From positions 186,001 through 250,000 of the forward strand of contig DATGLV010000039.1 in the NCBI GenBank assembly GCA_035293945.1: 64,000 nt of DNA. The letters run 5' to 3'. Below are positions 1 through 8,874 of this stretch, in pieces. This stretch comes from VAZQ01 sp035293945 (GTDB lineage: Bacteria > Pseudomonadota > Alphaproteobacteria > Rhizobiales > Xanthobacteraceae). The notes beneath the pieces are model-generated. The model searched no databases and was not told the DNA's origin. It worked only from the letters and a program-made list of their open reading frames with translations. The position numbers were made by a program, and so were the translations under genes. Every line of letters starts with the position of its first letter. Position 1 is the stretch's first letter.

Positions 1-76
1 CCAAAGCATACATAGCGCCATAGACGGCGCCGACCACGAGGCCGATAGCCAGCAGGAGCCGAAGCAGCGAAGGCAT
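1..76 (-). CDS. N-terminus of a small membrane-anchored protein (cut by window edge)
   Basis: The reverse strand starts with ATG at 76 and stays open to the window edge, giving 25 residues. They read MPSLLRLLLAIGLVVGAVYG and a little more, a typical N-terminal hydrophobic anchor with one Arg on the cytoplasmic side. The gene is divergent from aroK. Small single-TM proteins lie at this place beside aroK in Bradyrhizobium relatives (from memory, not checked). No function can be given, because the soluble part lies outside the window. Confidence 0.6.
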   Translation of the reverse strand, partial: MPSLLRLLLAIGLVVGAVYGAMYAL

Positions 77-343
77 CGTGTTAGACCGTGTAGCGCACCG
101 CGACTCTGCTTTGAAAGAATGGAGAAACTACGACCACGTTCCGCGTGCGGTGACAAGCGTCAATCGGGAAAAGGCACCTGCCAAGTGGGCGCGGACGAAA
201 GCAATGGCACTTGCTACATAGTCCCGTCGACCGGGTTCCACTCGACCCGCGGGTGGTTTTGCGCTGTCGGATTTGATACTGGTGCCCGACTTAAATCGCG
301 CGTCAGTCATTGGACTGACAGGCGTCTGGAGCACACGGGTTGC

Positions 344-949
344 ATGTCGGTACAGGCGAGGCAGGACGTGAACCAAATTTCCGGCCCGGAGGCCGCTATC
401 GTGGCGGCTTTGGGCCTGCGCTCGGTCGTGCTGGTCGGCATGATGGGGGCCGGCAAGTCCTCGATCGGACGGCGCTTGGCCGCACGACTCGCTATCCCGT
501 TTGCCGACGCCGACACCGAGATTGAGACGGCGGCCGGGATGTCGATCCCGGATATCTTCTCGAGCTACGGAGAGGCCCATTTTCGCGCCGGCGAGGCGCG
601 CGTCATCGCCCGCCTGCTCGAGGGCGGCCCGCAGGTGCTGGCGACCGGAGGCGGCGCCTTCATGAATGCGGACACGCGCGCCGCCATTGCCCGGCACGGC
701 GTTTCGATCTGGCTCAGGGCGGAATTCGACGTGTTGATGCGGCGGATCAAGCGCCGGCAGGACCGTCCGCTCTTGCACACCGAAGACCCAGCCGAGACCG
801 TGCGCGCTCTCGTCGCCGAGCGCTATCCGGTCTACGGGCTGGCCGACATCACCATTCAGTCGCGCGATGTGCCGCACGAGAAGATCGTCGACGAGATCGT
901 GGCGGAACTGGCGACGCGTCTGTCGTCGGGCGTGGAGCAAACGCCATGA
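344..949 (+). CDS. aroK: Shikimate kinase
   Basis: Phosphorylates shikimate to shikimate 3-phosphate with ATP, step five of chorismate synthesis, in the cytoplasm. The 201-residue protein has a P-loop GMMGAGKSS at residues 32-40, the shikimate-binding DADTE at 55-59, a GGGAF glycine segment and the lid Arg in RPLL. The frame is open upstream to 119, but those 75 residues have no family character. ATG 344 gives the usual length, although its GGAG lies a rather long 12 bases upstream. A small hairpin (6-bp arms, 303-318) sits in the leader. The stop codon overlaps the aroB start by four bases, so the two genes are translationally coupled. Confidence 0.95.
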   Translation: MSVQARQDVNQISGPEAAIVAALGLRSVVLVGMMGAGKSSIGRRLAARLAIPFADADTEIETAAGMSIPDIFSSYGEAHFRAGEARVIARLLEGGPQVLATGGGAFMNADTRAAIARHGVSIWLRAEFDVLMRRIKRRQDRPLLHTEDPAETVRALVAERYPVYGLADITIQSRDVPHEKIVDEIVAELATRLSSGVEQTP

Positions 950-2073
950 CGGCGCCGCTGCGTTCGCCCGAGCCGATCGTGGTCGAGGTTGCACTCGCTG
1001 AGCGCAGCTACGAGATCGTCATCGGCCGTGCGACCCTTGCCTCGCTCGGCCGCCGCATGCGGGCGCTCAAGCCGCGCGCCAAGGCGGCGATCGTGACCGA
1101 TACGATGGTCGCCTCCCTGCATCTCGCAGCGACCGAGGCGGCGCTGGCGGCCGCCGGCATTGCCGCCACGGTCGTCACCGTCCCGCCCGGCGAAAGCTCG
1201 AAGAGCTTCGAAGTCTTCGAGCGCGTCTGCGAGGCCTTGATCGCAGCGCGCATCGAACGCGGGGATCTGGTGGTCGCGCTGGGGGGCGGCGTTGTGGGCG
1301 ACCTCGCCGGCTTTGCGGCCGCGGTCATTCGGCGCGGCCTGGACTATGTGCAGGTGCCGACTACGCTCCTGGCGCAGGTCGATTCCTCGGTCGGTGGCAA
1401 GACCGCGATCGATTCCCGGCACGGCAAGAACCTCGTCGGCGCCTTCCATCAGCCCATCCTGGTCGTCGCCGACACCGCCTTGCTCGACACCCTGCCCCCG
1501 CGCGAGTTCGCGGCCGGCTATGCCGAGGTCGCCAAATACGGCCTCATTGGCGATGCCGCCTTCTTTGCCCAGCTCGAGGCCGACTGGCGCGAGGTTTTTT
1601 CCGGCGGGCCCGCACGCGAGCAGGCGATCGCCGTGAGCTGCCGCGCCAAGGCCGCGATCGTTTCCCGCGACGAGCGCGAAACCGGGGACCGGGCGCTGCT
1701 TAATCTCGGCCACACATTCGGGCATGCGCTTGAGGCGGCGGCTGGCTTCTCCGGCAAGCTGCTGCATGGCGAGGCGATCTCGCTCGGCATGGTGATGGCC
1801 TTCGAATTTTCCGCTCGGCGCGGGCTGGCGCCGCCGGGTGACTTCGAGCGCGTCGCGCGCCATCTTGCGGCGGTCGGCCTGCCCATCCATGTCAAAAAAA
1901 TGGCGGGCCCACTGCCGGATGCCGATCGGCTGATGGACTTGATCGCACAGGACAAGAAGGTGCAAGGCGGCAGGCTGACCTTCATCCTGGCGCGGGGAAT
2001 CGGCAAGGCATTCATCGCTCGCGACGTCGAAGCCGCCGAGGTGCGCGCTTTTCTGGTCGAGAAGCTCGGCTAG
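946..2073 (+). CDS. aroB: 3-dehydroquinate synthase
   Basis: Converts DAHP to 3-dehydroquinate, the second shikimate-pathway step, using NAD+ and a divalent metal. The 375-residue length is normal. Visible family motifs are the NAD-binding GGGVVGDLAGFAA, the PTTLLAQVDSSVGGKT substrate loop, YAEVAKYGLIGD, and the metal-ligand segments NLGHTFGHALE and LHGEAISLGM. It starts inside the aroK stop codon (ATGA), so both enzymes come from one transcript, as in most alphaproteobacteria. Nothing is unusual in the sequence. Confidence 0.97.
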   Translation: MTAPLRSPEPIVVEVALAERSYEIVIGRATLASLGRRMRALKPRAKAAIVTDTMVASLHLAATEAALAAAGIAATVVTVPPGESSKSFEVFERVCEALIAARIERGDLVVALGGGVVGDLAGFAAAVIRRGLDYVQVPTTLLAQVDSSVGGKTAIDSRHGKNLVGAFHQPILVVADTALLDTLPPREFAAGYAEVAKYGLIGDAAFFAQLEADWREVFSGGPAREQAIAVSCRAKAAIVSRDERETGDRALLNLGHTFGHALEAAAGFSGKLLHGEAISLGMVMAFEFSARRGLAPPGDFERVARHLAAVGLPIHVKKMAGPLPDADRLMDLIAQDKKVQGGRLTFILARGIGKAFIARDVEAAEVRAFLVEKLG

Positions 2074-2078
2074 CGTGA

Positions 2079-2136
2079 TGGATTTGAAGTCCCTTTCATT
2101 GTTGCTCCTTAGTCTTTCAAAGGGACTTCAAATCCA
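2079..2136. repeat. Perfect 18-bp inverted repeat after aroB
   Basis: Arms at 2079-2096 and 2119-2136 are exact reverse complements, with a 22-base loop. The structure begins six bases after the aroB stop. It could act as a transcription barrier or stabilise the 3' end of the aroKB mRNA. There is no U-tract, so it is not a classical intrinsic terminator. The remaining part of this gap (2137-2324) shows no gene. Confidence 0.8.
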
Positions 2137-2324
2137 AAACCCCACGGGCCTCACATGCTTGCTAGTGTCCCTGTGATTTCGAAGCTCGAACGTCAAAATC
2201 GTGACACCAGTATTGCTTCGTTCACTGGGGCCGGTGCGACCTCAAGGGCGCTTACGCCTGCCTTCGAACCGGCTGTGCGTCGCACGATTCTGAAGCTTTA
2301 AACTGATCGGGACGTGTATCAGCG

Positions 2325-3623
2325 ATGACCGCCTATGATTGGTTCGCGATTGCGGTAGTTATCATTTGTGTCCTGCTCTCTGCTGCATTCGCTGGTAGCG
2401 AAACGGCGCTGACGGCGTCCTCGCGCGCCACGATGCTGCATCTGGCCAAGCAGGGCGACCGGCGCGCCGGCATCGTCAATCGGCTGTTGGAGGCGCGCGA
2501 GCGGCTGATCAGCGCGCTGCTCATCGGCAACAACTCGGCCAACATTGTTGCCTCTTCGCTCGCCACGGCCATCTTCATCGCCTGGTTCGGGGATCGCGGC
2601 GTGCTCTATTCCTCGATCGTGATGACGGCGGTGATCGTGGTCTTTGCCGAGGTCCTGCCCAAGACCGTGGCGTTCAACGCGCCCGACCGCCTTGCCTTGT
2701 TGGCGGCGCGGCCGATCGATTGGACCGTCACCCTGCTCAAGCCGGTTTTGGCCGCGATCGAAGCACTGGTCGACTGGCTCTTGCGGCGCTTCGGCATGCA
2801 GGAAGAGGGCGCGTCGATCCTGTCGCCGCACGATGAGCTGCGCGGCGCCGTCGATCTCCTGCATCGCGAAGGCGGGGTCGAGAAACACGATCGAGACATG
2901 TTGAGCGGGCTGCTCGATTTGCGCGATCTCACCGTCTCCGATGTCATGATCCACCGCACCGGGATGATCACGCTCGATGCCGACGACCCGCCCGAGCAGG
3001 TCGTGAAGGCGGTGCTGGAGTCCGCCGTCACCCGCGTCCCGCTCTGGCGCGGCAAGCCCGACAACATCATCGGCATCATGCACGTGAAGGACCTGTTGGC
3101 CGCGATCAATGCGGCCGACGGCGACTTGTCCAAGATCGATGTCGCGGCGGTGGCGCGCCCGCCCTGGTTCGTGCCGGACATCCGTCCGCTATCGGAGCAG
3201 CTCAAGGCATTTCGTCGCCGCCATACTCAGCTCGCGCTGGTGGTCGACGAGTACGGCGAGCTGATGGGGCTGGTCACGCTCGAGGACATTCTCGAGGAGA
3301 TCGTCGGCGACATTTCCGACGAGCACGACGTCGAGGTGCCGGGTGTGCGGCGGCAGCCGGACGGCTCGGTGAGTGTCGACGGCGGAGTGCCGATCCGCGA
3401 TCTCAACCGCGCCATGGACTGGAACCTGCCCGACGACGAGGCCACCACCATCGCCGGCCTGGTCATTCACGAGGCGCGCCTGATCCCGGAGCCGGGCCAG
3501 ACCTTCACGTTCCACGGCTTCCGATTCCGGGTGCTGCGCCGCCATCGCAACCGCATCACGGTACTGCGCATCACCCCGCTCAGCCGCAAGCCAGCCGCCG
3601 CGTTGTCACGCTCGGCCCAGTGA
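2325..3623 (+). CDS. HlyC/CorC family transporter (DUF21, CBS pair, CorC domain)
   Basis: An inner-membrane protein of the CNNM/CorC class, linked in studied members to Mg2+ or Co2+ transport; old names call it hemolysin. The 432 residues hold a DUF21 region (about 1-190) with hydrophobic segments near 6-28, 60-90 and 95-115 and the family SETALTA motif. A CBS pair follows (about 200-330; HVKDLL and VVDEYGELMGLVTLEDILEE). A CorC_HlyC domain covers about 345-425. The frame starts at ATG 2325 with a weak ribosome site. It faces the BolA gene, and the two stop codons lie next to each other. The transported ion is not deducible. Confidence 0.92.
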   Translation: MTAYDWFAIAVVIICVLLSAAFAGSETALTASSRATMLHLAKQGDRRAGIVNRLLEARERLISALLIGNNSANIVASSLATAIFIAWFGDRGVLYSSIVMTAVIVVFAEVLPKTVAFNAPDRLALLAARPIDWTVTLLKPVLAAIEALVDWLLRRFGMQEEGASILSPHDELRGAVDLLHREGGVEKHDRDMLSGLLDLRDLTVSDVMIHRTGMITLDADDPPEQVVKAVLESAVTRVPLWRGKPDNIIGIMHVKDLLAAINAADGDLSKIDVAAVARPPWFVPDIRPLSEQLKAFRRRHTQLALVVDEYGELMGLVTLEDILEEIVGDISDEHDVEVPGVRRQPDGSVSVDGGVPIRDLNRAMDWNLPDDEATTIAGLVIHEARLIPEPGQTFTFHGFRFRVLRRHRNRITVLRITPLSRKPAAALSRSAQ

Positions 3624-3899
3624 CTAGTGGGCTTCCTCTCCGGGTGCTGCGGCCTTTATGGCCAAGGCGTGCACTCCGCCCTTGAGCTCGGCGGCAAGCG
3701 CCGCATTGATCATGCGGTGACGATCGATCCGGCTCTTTCCCCGGAACGCCCCCGACACAATATGAACGCTGTAATGCGTTTCCCCACCCTCCCGGGCGCC
3801 AGCGTGGCCGGCGTGTCGGTCCGAATCGTCGATTACCTCCAGGCGCTCCGGCGCGAAAGCGCCGGTTAATTTCTCGACAATGACGTCACGAGTGCTCAT
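3624..3899 (-). CDS. BolA family protein
   Basis: A small (91 aa) regulator or Fe-S partner of the BolA family; such proteins pair with monothiol glutaredoxins. The class II KH-like core shows DDSDRHAGHAGAREGGETHY and the signature FRGKSRIDRHRMINAALAAE near the C-terminus. ATG 3899 is preferred because it gives the usual MSTRDVIVEKL start; the 25 extra upstream residues have no family character. It is convergent with the CorC-family gene. Whether it is the BolA or IbaG/YrbA type cannot be settled from sequence alone. Confidence 0.93.
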   Translation of the reverse strand: MSTRDVIVEKLTGAFAPERLEVIDDSDRHAGHAGAREGGETHYSVHIVSGAFRGKSRIDRHRMINAALAAELKGGVHALAIKAAAPGEEAH

Positions 3900-4120
3900 G
3901 CAAGATCTGCTCGGTCGCAGTGGTGGACGTTTCGCATAATTTAATCGCACGGCAAGATCGTCGCCCCATGTCAAAATTCGATAAGATCGTGGTGCTATAG
4001 GTTTTCTGAATTGGAGCCATGCACGGACTTCGCGGCGATCCCGAAGTCATCTGATCGGATTTGTCAAGGCTTGAAGCTTTGTGGCCGGCATCCGCATAAT
4101 GGCCTGCCCAAGAAGACACC

Positions 4121-4753
4121 ATGAAAACCGACTCGCCACTGTTTGATTGCATCCGGGTAAGGCCCGACAAGGACCGCCGCCCGCGCACAGATTTGCCGCT
4201 CTGCGAATGGCCGAAATGCAATGCGGCTGCGACCCACCGTGCGCCCAAGGGCCGCCAGCGCGAGAACGAGCACTGGCGCTTCTGCCTCGGTCATGTGCGC
4301 CAATACAACCACTCATACAATTTTTTCGCCGGCATGAGCGATGACGCCATTGCCAAATACCAAAAGGACGCGGTCACCGGCCATCGTCCGACATGGAAGA
4401 TGGGCATGAACGGCGGCCGTCCGAGCGGGCGTTCCCATTCGGCCCGCCTCAATCCCGACCTTACGGACGATCCGTTTGCGATCTTCCGCGAGATAGGCGC
4501 AGCCGGCGCCCGGCCCCTCGACGGCGAGCACCTGCGCCGGCGCGAGACCAGGGTGATCCGCAATGCCGAGCGCAAAGCTTTGGAAGTGCTGGGGCTTGAG
4601 GCGGACGCCAACACGAACGATATCAAGGTGCGGTTCAAGATGCTGGTGAAACGGCACCATCCTGATGCCAACGGCGGCGACCGCTCCAGCGAAGACCGCC
4701 TGCGGGCTATCATCGAAGCGTATAACTATTTGAAATCAATAGGATTTCGCTGA
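4121..4753 (+). CDS. C-terminal J-domain protein
   Basis: A 210-residue cytoplasmic protein with an alphaproteobacteria-type N-terminal region of unknown role (about 1-130) and a J domain at the extreme C-terminus (about 150-210). The J domain has the key HPD motif in KRHHPDANGG, so stimulation of an Hsp70 (DnaK) is expected. The N-terminal part has Cys/His pairs (LPLCEWPKC, FCLGHVRQY) that could bind a metal; this is inference. It lies upstream of cobS, but the 123-base gap and the separate cobS ribosome site do not prove an operon. Confidence 0.88.
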   Translation: MKTDSPLFDCIRVRPDKDRRPRTDLPLCEWPKCNAAATHRAPKGRQRENEHWRFCLGHVRQYNHSYNFFAGMSDDAIAKYQKDAVTGHRPTWKMGMNGGRPSGRSHSARLNPDLTDDPFAIFREIGAAGARPLDGEHLRRRETRVIRNAERKALEVLGLEADANTNDIKVRFKMLVKRHHPDANGGDRSSEDRLRAIIEAYNYLKSIGFR

Positions 4754-4876
4754 TCCTAGGCGGCCTTCAGATGGGTCTGGAGGTGCAGCCCAGTTCTGCT
4801 AAATTCGCTTCGATTTCCGGGCCGCATTACTCGAAACCGTTTCGGGTCTCGCGTGTTTCGAGACCACGGAGGATCA

Positions 4877-5884
4877 ATGACCGTCGCTACCCAAGCAAGT
4901 ATGCAAGCTTCTCCTAACGCCGTCGGCTTGCCCGACATGAAGGTTTCCGTCCGCCAGGTTTTCGGCTTCGACAGCGACATGGAGGTGCCGGCTTATTCGG
5001 AGCCGGATGAGCACGTGCCGGACGTCGATCAGGATTACCGCTTCGACAAGCTCACAACGCTCGCGATCCTCGCCGGCTTCGCCCACAATCGCCGTGTCAT
5101 GGTCACCGGCTATCACGGCACCGGCAAGTCGACCCACGTGGAGCAGGTGGCGGCGCGCCTCAACTGGCCCTGCGTACGCGTCAACCTGGACAGCCACATC
5201 AGCCGCATCGACCTGATCGGCAAGGATGCGATCGTCATTCGCGACGGTTTGCAGGTGACGGAGTTCCGCGACGGCATCCTGCCGTGGGCGCTGCAGCACA
5301 ATGTCGCGCTGTGCTTCGACGAATATGATGCCGGACGGCCCGACGTGATGTTCGTGATCCAGCGCGTGCTCGAGGTATCCGGCAAGCTGACGCTGCTCGA
5401 TCAGAACAAGGTGATCAAGCCGCACCCCTGCTTCCGCCTGTTCGCCACGGCCAACACTGTGGGCCTGGGCGACACCTCCGGGCTGTACCACGGCACCCAG
5501 CAGATCAATCAGGGGCAGATGGACCGCTGGTCGATCGTCACCACGCTGAACTATCTGCCGCATGACAACGAAGTGGAGATCGTGCTCGCCAAGGCCAAGC
5601 ATTACCAGAACGATTCCGGCCGCGAGATCGTCAACAAGATGGTGCGGGTCGCCGATCTCACGCGCAACGCCTTCATGAACGGCGATATTTCCACCGTCAT
5701 GAGCCCGCGCACAGTGATCATCTGGGCGGAAAATTCCGACATATTCAACGATATCGGCTTCGCCTTCCGGGTCACCTTCCTCAACAAGTGCGATGAGCTC
5801 GAGCGGCCGATCGTCGCCGAGTTCTATCAGCGCTGCTTCGGGGTCGAGCTGCCCGAGTCGGCCGTCAACGTGGCGCTGAGCTGA
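4877..5884 (+). CDS. cobS: Cobaltochelatase subunit CobS (AAA+ ATPase)
   Basis: AAA+ ATPase of the aerobic cobaltochelatase CobNST, which inserts Co2+ into hydrogenobyrinic acid a,c-diamide in B12 synthesis. Walker A GYHGTGKST lies at residues 78-86 and Walker B LCFDEYDAG around 146-152. The CobS N-terminal segment VRQVFGFDSDMEVPA is intact. ATG 4877 was chosen over the in-frame 4853 because GGAGG (4868-4872) sits just upstream and the length becomes the family-typical 335 aa. The gene is 32 bases from cobT. cobN is not in this window. Confidence 0.96.
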   Translation: MTVATQASMQASPNAVGLPDMKVSVRQVFGFDSDMEVPAYSEPDEHVPDVDQDYRFDKLTTLAILAGFAHNRRVMVTGYHGTGKSTHVEQVAARLNWPCVRVNLDSHISRIDLIGKDAIVIRDGLQVTEFRDGILPWALQHNVALCFDEYDAGRPDVMFVIQRVLEVSGKLTLLDQNKVIKPHPCFRLFATANTVGLGDTSGLYHGTQQINQGQMDRWSIVTTLNYLPHDNEVEIVLAKAKHYQNDSGREIVNKMVRVADLTRNAFMNGDISTVMSPRTVIIWAENSDIFNDIGFAFRVTFLNKCDELERPIVAEFYQRCFGVELPESAVNVALS

Positions 5885-5916
5885 CAGGCGGAAGTACGTC
5901 CGCGCAAACGCAACCG

Positions 5917-7866
5917 ATGTCCGGCAGCAACAAGACCAAGCCTATGCCCAAGGAAAGCCCGGTCGACCCGTTCAAGCGGGCGGTCAGCGGCTGCCTCAGG
6001 GCAATTGCCCGCAAGGCCGACCTCGAGGTCGGTTTCGCGGCCGAGCGGCCCGGCATGGTGGGCGGCAAGGCGCGTCTGCCGGAGCCGCCGCGCAAGCTCA
6101 CTGCTGCCGAAGCCGCCATCGTCCGCGGTCACGCCGACGCGATCGCCCTGAAGGTCGCCTGTCATGATCCGAAGGTGCACCGCAAGCTGGTGCCGGGCGG
6201 GCAGCAGGCGCGCGCGGTGTTCGATGCGGTCGAGCAGGCGCGGGTCGAAGCGATCGGCGCCCGGCGCATGAGCGGCGTGGCGCAGAACCTCTCCGCTATG
6301 ATCGATGACCGCTTCCATCGCGGCAAGTTCGACGAGGTGTCCGATCGCGCCGACGCGCCGATCGAGGAGGCGCTGGCGTTGCTGGTACGGGAGCGGCTGA
6401 CGGGCTTGAGCCCGCCGCCGGCGGCGGCGCGGCTGGTCGATCTGTGGCGCCCGTTGATCGAGGCCCGCGCCGGGCGCGATCTCGATCGGCTTGAGAGGTT
6501 GATCGAGAACCAGGCCCGCTTCGGCGACGTGGTGCACGATCTGCTCGACTCCCTCGACATGGGCGAGGACCGCAGCTCCGAGGCCGACGAGGATGAGGGC
6601 GACCAAGGCGACGAGGAGCGCAACAAGGAGCTGTCCGGCAAGGAAGGCGAGGGCGCCGATTCCGAGGACGCCAAGACCGAGGTCGAGGAAGCCGAGGTCT
6701 CGGGCGAGGAAATGTCGGATACCGCCGCCGAGGCGGCCGAGGCCATGTCGGCCGATATGGCGGACGATGCCGAGATGGGCGATTCGGAAGCCCCGGCCGA
6801 GCCACGGCGCCCGCGCCGGCACGGCATCAACGAGCCGCGCGGCCCCGAATACCGGCCATTTACGCCGAAGTTCGACGAGGTGGTGGCGGCCGAGGATTTG
6901 TGCGAGCTCGAGGAGCTTGAGCGCTTGCGCGGCTATCTCGACAAGCAACTGTCGCACCTGCAGGGCGTGGTGGCGCGTCTTGCCAACCGCCTGCAGCGCC
7001 GCCTGATGGCGCAGCAGAACCGCGCCTGGGAGTTCGATCTTGAGGAAGGCCTGCTCGATCCGGCGCGGCTGTCGCGCGTGGTGGTCGATCCGCTGCATCC
7101 GCTCTCCTTCAAGCACGAGAAGGAGACCAACTTCCGCGACACAGTGGTGACGCTGCTGCTCGACAATTCCGGCTCGATGCGCGGCCGACCGATCACGGTG
7201 GCGGCGACCTGCGCCGACATTCTGGCGCGGACGCTGGAGCGCTGCGGCGTCAAGGTCGAGATATTGGGCTTCACCACCCGCGCCTGGAAGGGCGGTCAGT
7301 CGCGCGAAGCCTGGCTTGCCGCCGGCAAGCCGCCCAATCCGGGCCGGCTCAACGACGTGCGGCACATCATTTACAAGGCGGCCGACATGCCGTGGCGGCG
7401 GGCGCGGCGTAATCTCGGACTGATGATGCGCGAAGGATTGCTGAAGGAGAATATCGACGGCGAGGCGCTTGATTGGGCGCACAAGCGGCTGCTTGCCCGA
7501 TCCGAGCAGCGCAAGATCCTGATGATGATCTCCGACGGCGCGCCGGTCGACGATTCGACCTTGTCGGTCAATCCCGGCAACTATCTCGAGCGGCATCTGC
7601 GCTGGGTGATCGAGGACATCGAGGAGCGCTCGCCCGTCGAGCTGATCGCCATCGGCATCGGTCACGATGTGACGCGCTACTATCGCCGCGCCGTCACCAT
7701 CGTGGATGCCGAGGAACTCGGCGGCGCAATGACCGAGAAGCTCGCCGAGCTGTTCGACCAGAACATTCCGCTCGAGCCGCGCGGCACCCAGCCGCGCCGG
7801 CCGGACGCCTGGTCGCGCGCTTCGGCGCGGTTCTTGGATCCGCCCGCCGCCGAAGGGCGCCGATAG
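5917..7866 (+). CDS. cobT: Cobaltochelatase subunit CobT (VWA/MIDAS)
   Basis: Partner of CobS in the CobNST chelatase. The 649-residue protein has an N-terminal helical region, a very acidic Glu/Asp/Ala-rich linker (about 210-290) and a C-terminal von Willebrand A domain. The MIDAS motif DNSGS is at residues 416-420, with SDGAPVDDST later. These parts match the known CobT plan, where the acidic linker joins the AAA-interacting region to the metal-binding integrin-like fold. It follows cobS by 32 bases and is very likely co-transcribed. It converges on rpmB. Confidence 0.96.
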   Translation: MSGSNKTKPMPKESPVDPFKRAVSGCLRAIARKADLEVGFAAERPGMVGGKARLPEPPRKLTAAEAAIVRGHADAIALKVACHDPKVHRKLVPGGQQARAVFDAVEQARVEAIGARRMSGVAQNLSAMIDDRFHRGKFDEVSDRADAPIEEALALLVRERLTGLSPPPAAARLVDLWRPLIEARAGRDLDRLERLIENQARFGDVVHDLLDSLDMGEDRSSEADEDEGDQGDEERNKELSGKEGEGADSEDAKTEVEEAEVSGEEMSDTAAEAAEAMSADMADDAEMGDSEAPAEPRRPRRHGINEPRGPEYRPFTPKFDEVVAAEDLCELEELERLRGYLDKQLSHLQGVVARLANRLQRRLMAQQNRAWEFDLEEGLLDPARLSRVVVDPLHPLSFKHEKETNFRDTVVTLLLDNSGSMRGRPITVAATCADILARTLERCGVKVEILGFTTRAWKGGQSREAWLAAGKPPNPGRLNDVRHIIYKAADMPWRRARRNLGLMMREGLLKENIDGEALDWAHKRLLARSEQRKILMMISDGAPVDDSTLSVNPGNYLERHLRWVIEDIEERSPVELIAIGIGHDVTRYYRRAVTIVDAEELGGAMTEKLAELFDQNIPLEPRGTQPRRPDAWSRASARFLDPPAAEGRR

Positions 7867-7921
7867 CGCATGCTTGCGGAGAGGTCCGCCCTCGCGAAGG
7901 GGGCGCGGCGGTCAAAAAGGA

Positions 7922-8206
7922 TCAGCTATTCTTCTTGTTCTTGATCTGTCGCTTAAGATCGAGCGCGCGCGGTGACAAATCGGCGTCCCGCGCTTCGATC
8001 AGATAGGCGTCCAGCCCGCCGCGGTGGTCGACGCTGCGCAGCGCGTGCGCCGATACGCGCAGCCGCACCGAGCGCCCGAGCGCCTCCGACATCATCGTGA
8101 CGTTGAGCAGATTGGGCAGGAAGCGCCGCTTGGTCTTGATGTTCGAATGGCTGACCTTGTGCCCGATCTGTGCGGTCTTGCCACTCAGCTCGCATCGCCA
8201 CGACAT
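7922..8206 (-). CDS. rpmB: 50S ribosomal protein L28
   Basis: Large-subunit ribosomal protein of 94 residues. The start MSWRCELSGKTAQIGHKVSH and the core NIKTKRRFLPNLLNV and HRGGLDAYL are diagnostic for L28. ATG 8206 was chosen over the much longer upstream open frame because the family begins exactly there. Alphaproteobacterial L28 proteins have this long form without the N-terminal zinc cysteines of other bacteria. It is a single gene convergent with cobT. Confidence 0.96.
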   Translation of the reverse strand: MSWRCELSGKTAQIGHKVSHSNIKTKRRFLPNLLNVTMMSEALGRSVRLRVSAHALRSVDHRGGLDAYLIEARDADLSPRALDLKRQIKNKKNS

Positions 8207-8874
8207 GCGCCAAGTCCTCTTCGTACAGTGGGCGGCAGCTCGCGTGCGCCCTGATGGTTGATCTTCGATCGCCGCGACCGCTTCGCTCACGCGGCTTCCG
8301 ACCGCATTGTGCTCGACAGCGCGTTCTGCGATCGCTCGTGCGCTGACAGGCGGCCGGCCCATTTGGGGGACCGCGGTCGTATAGTGGGGCGGCGCAAATG
8401 CGTCAAGCTCGACCCGGCCCATGGCGGCCGGTGGCGGCGCAAAAGCGTGCTGCAGGGGCGGCCGATGCCCGCCGGCGGGTCCAGGGTTTTTGCCTTGATC
8501 GAGCCAAGATGACAGGGCAACACTGCGCCCGGTTCCGAAGCATAGGCCCGGTCCCGAAGCTTGTGAAAGGTCGCGGCGATCCTTTGACACGTGCTTCGGA
8601 AGCAAAGGGGGGTGCTGGCACCCTATGAATTGGCCACCATGTATAGGGTAGGATTCAGCAACCATATCAATCCAGTGCCGCTTTTTCGATTTGAAGTTCC
8701 TCGGTGAGCTTGTGGCATGCTGTGCAGGAGCTTTGCGTATCCACGATGCAGGTCGTCGTCTTAGATTGTTAATGCGTCATGCCCCTACCGCACAGGTCCG
8801 GCGACGGCTCGCATGAGAGGTTCTTTCGCGTGAGCTCCGATGGCCGCACCGTCAAGCCGGAAGGATCCTGCTTC
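8207..8874. other. Gene-poor stretch between rpmB and DUF3108
   Basis: Short open frames occur on both strands but none has a ribosome site, family motif or coherent codon use. The stretch must hold the promoters of the divergent rpmB and DUF3108 genes; no clear -35/-10 pair could be fixed. An in-frame extension of the DUF3108 gene back to 8779 exists and was judged non-coding. Confidence 0.6.

Noticed and set aside
856..1965. Long open frame antisense to aroB
   Set aside because: It is the shadow of the GC-rich aroB gene; no ribosome site or family motif.
2100..2135. Nine-codon minus-strand frame with a GGAG site inside the aroB inverted repeat
   Set aside because: Too short to support, and the sequence is explained by the inverted repeat.
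5827..7665. 612-codon open frame antisense to cobT
   Set aside because: High-GC third positions of cobT create the frame; the sequence is low-complexity Arg/Leu/His and matches nothing.
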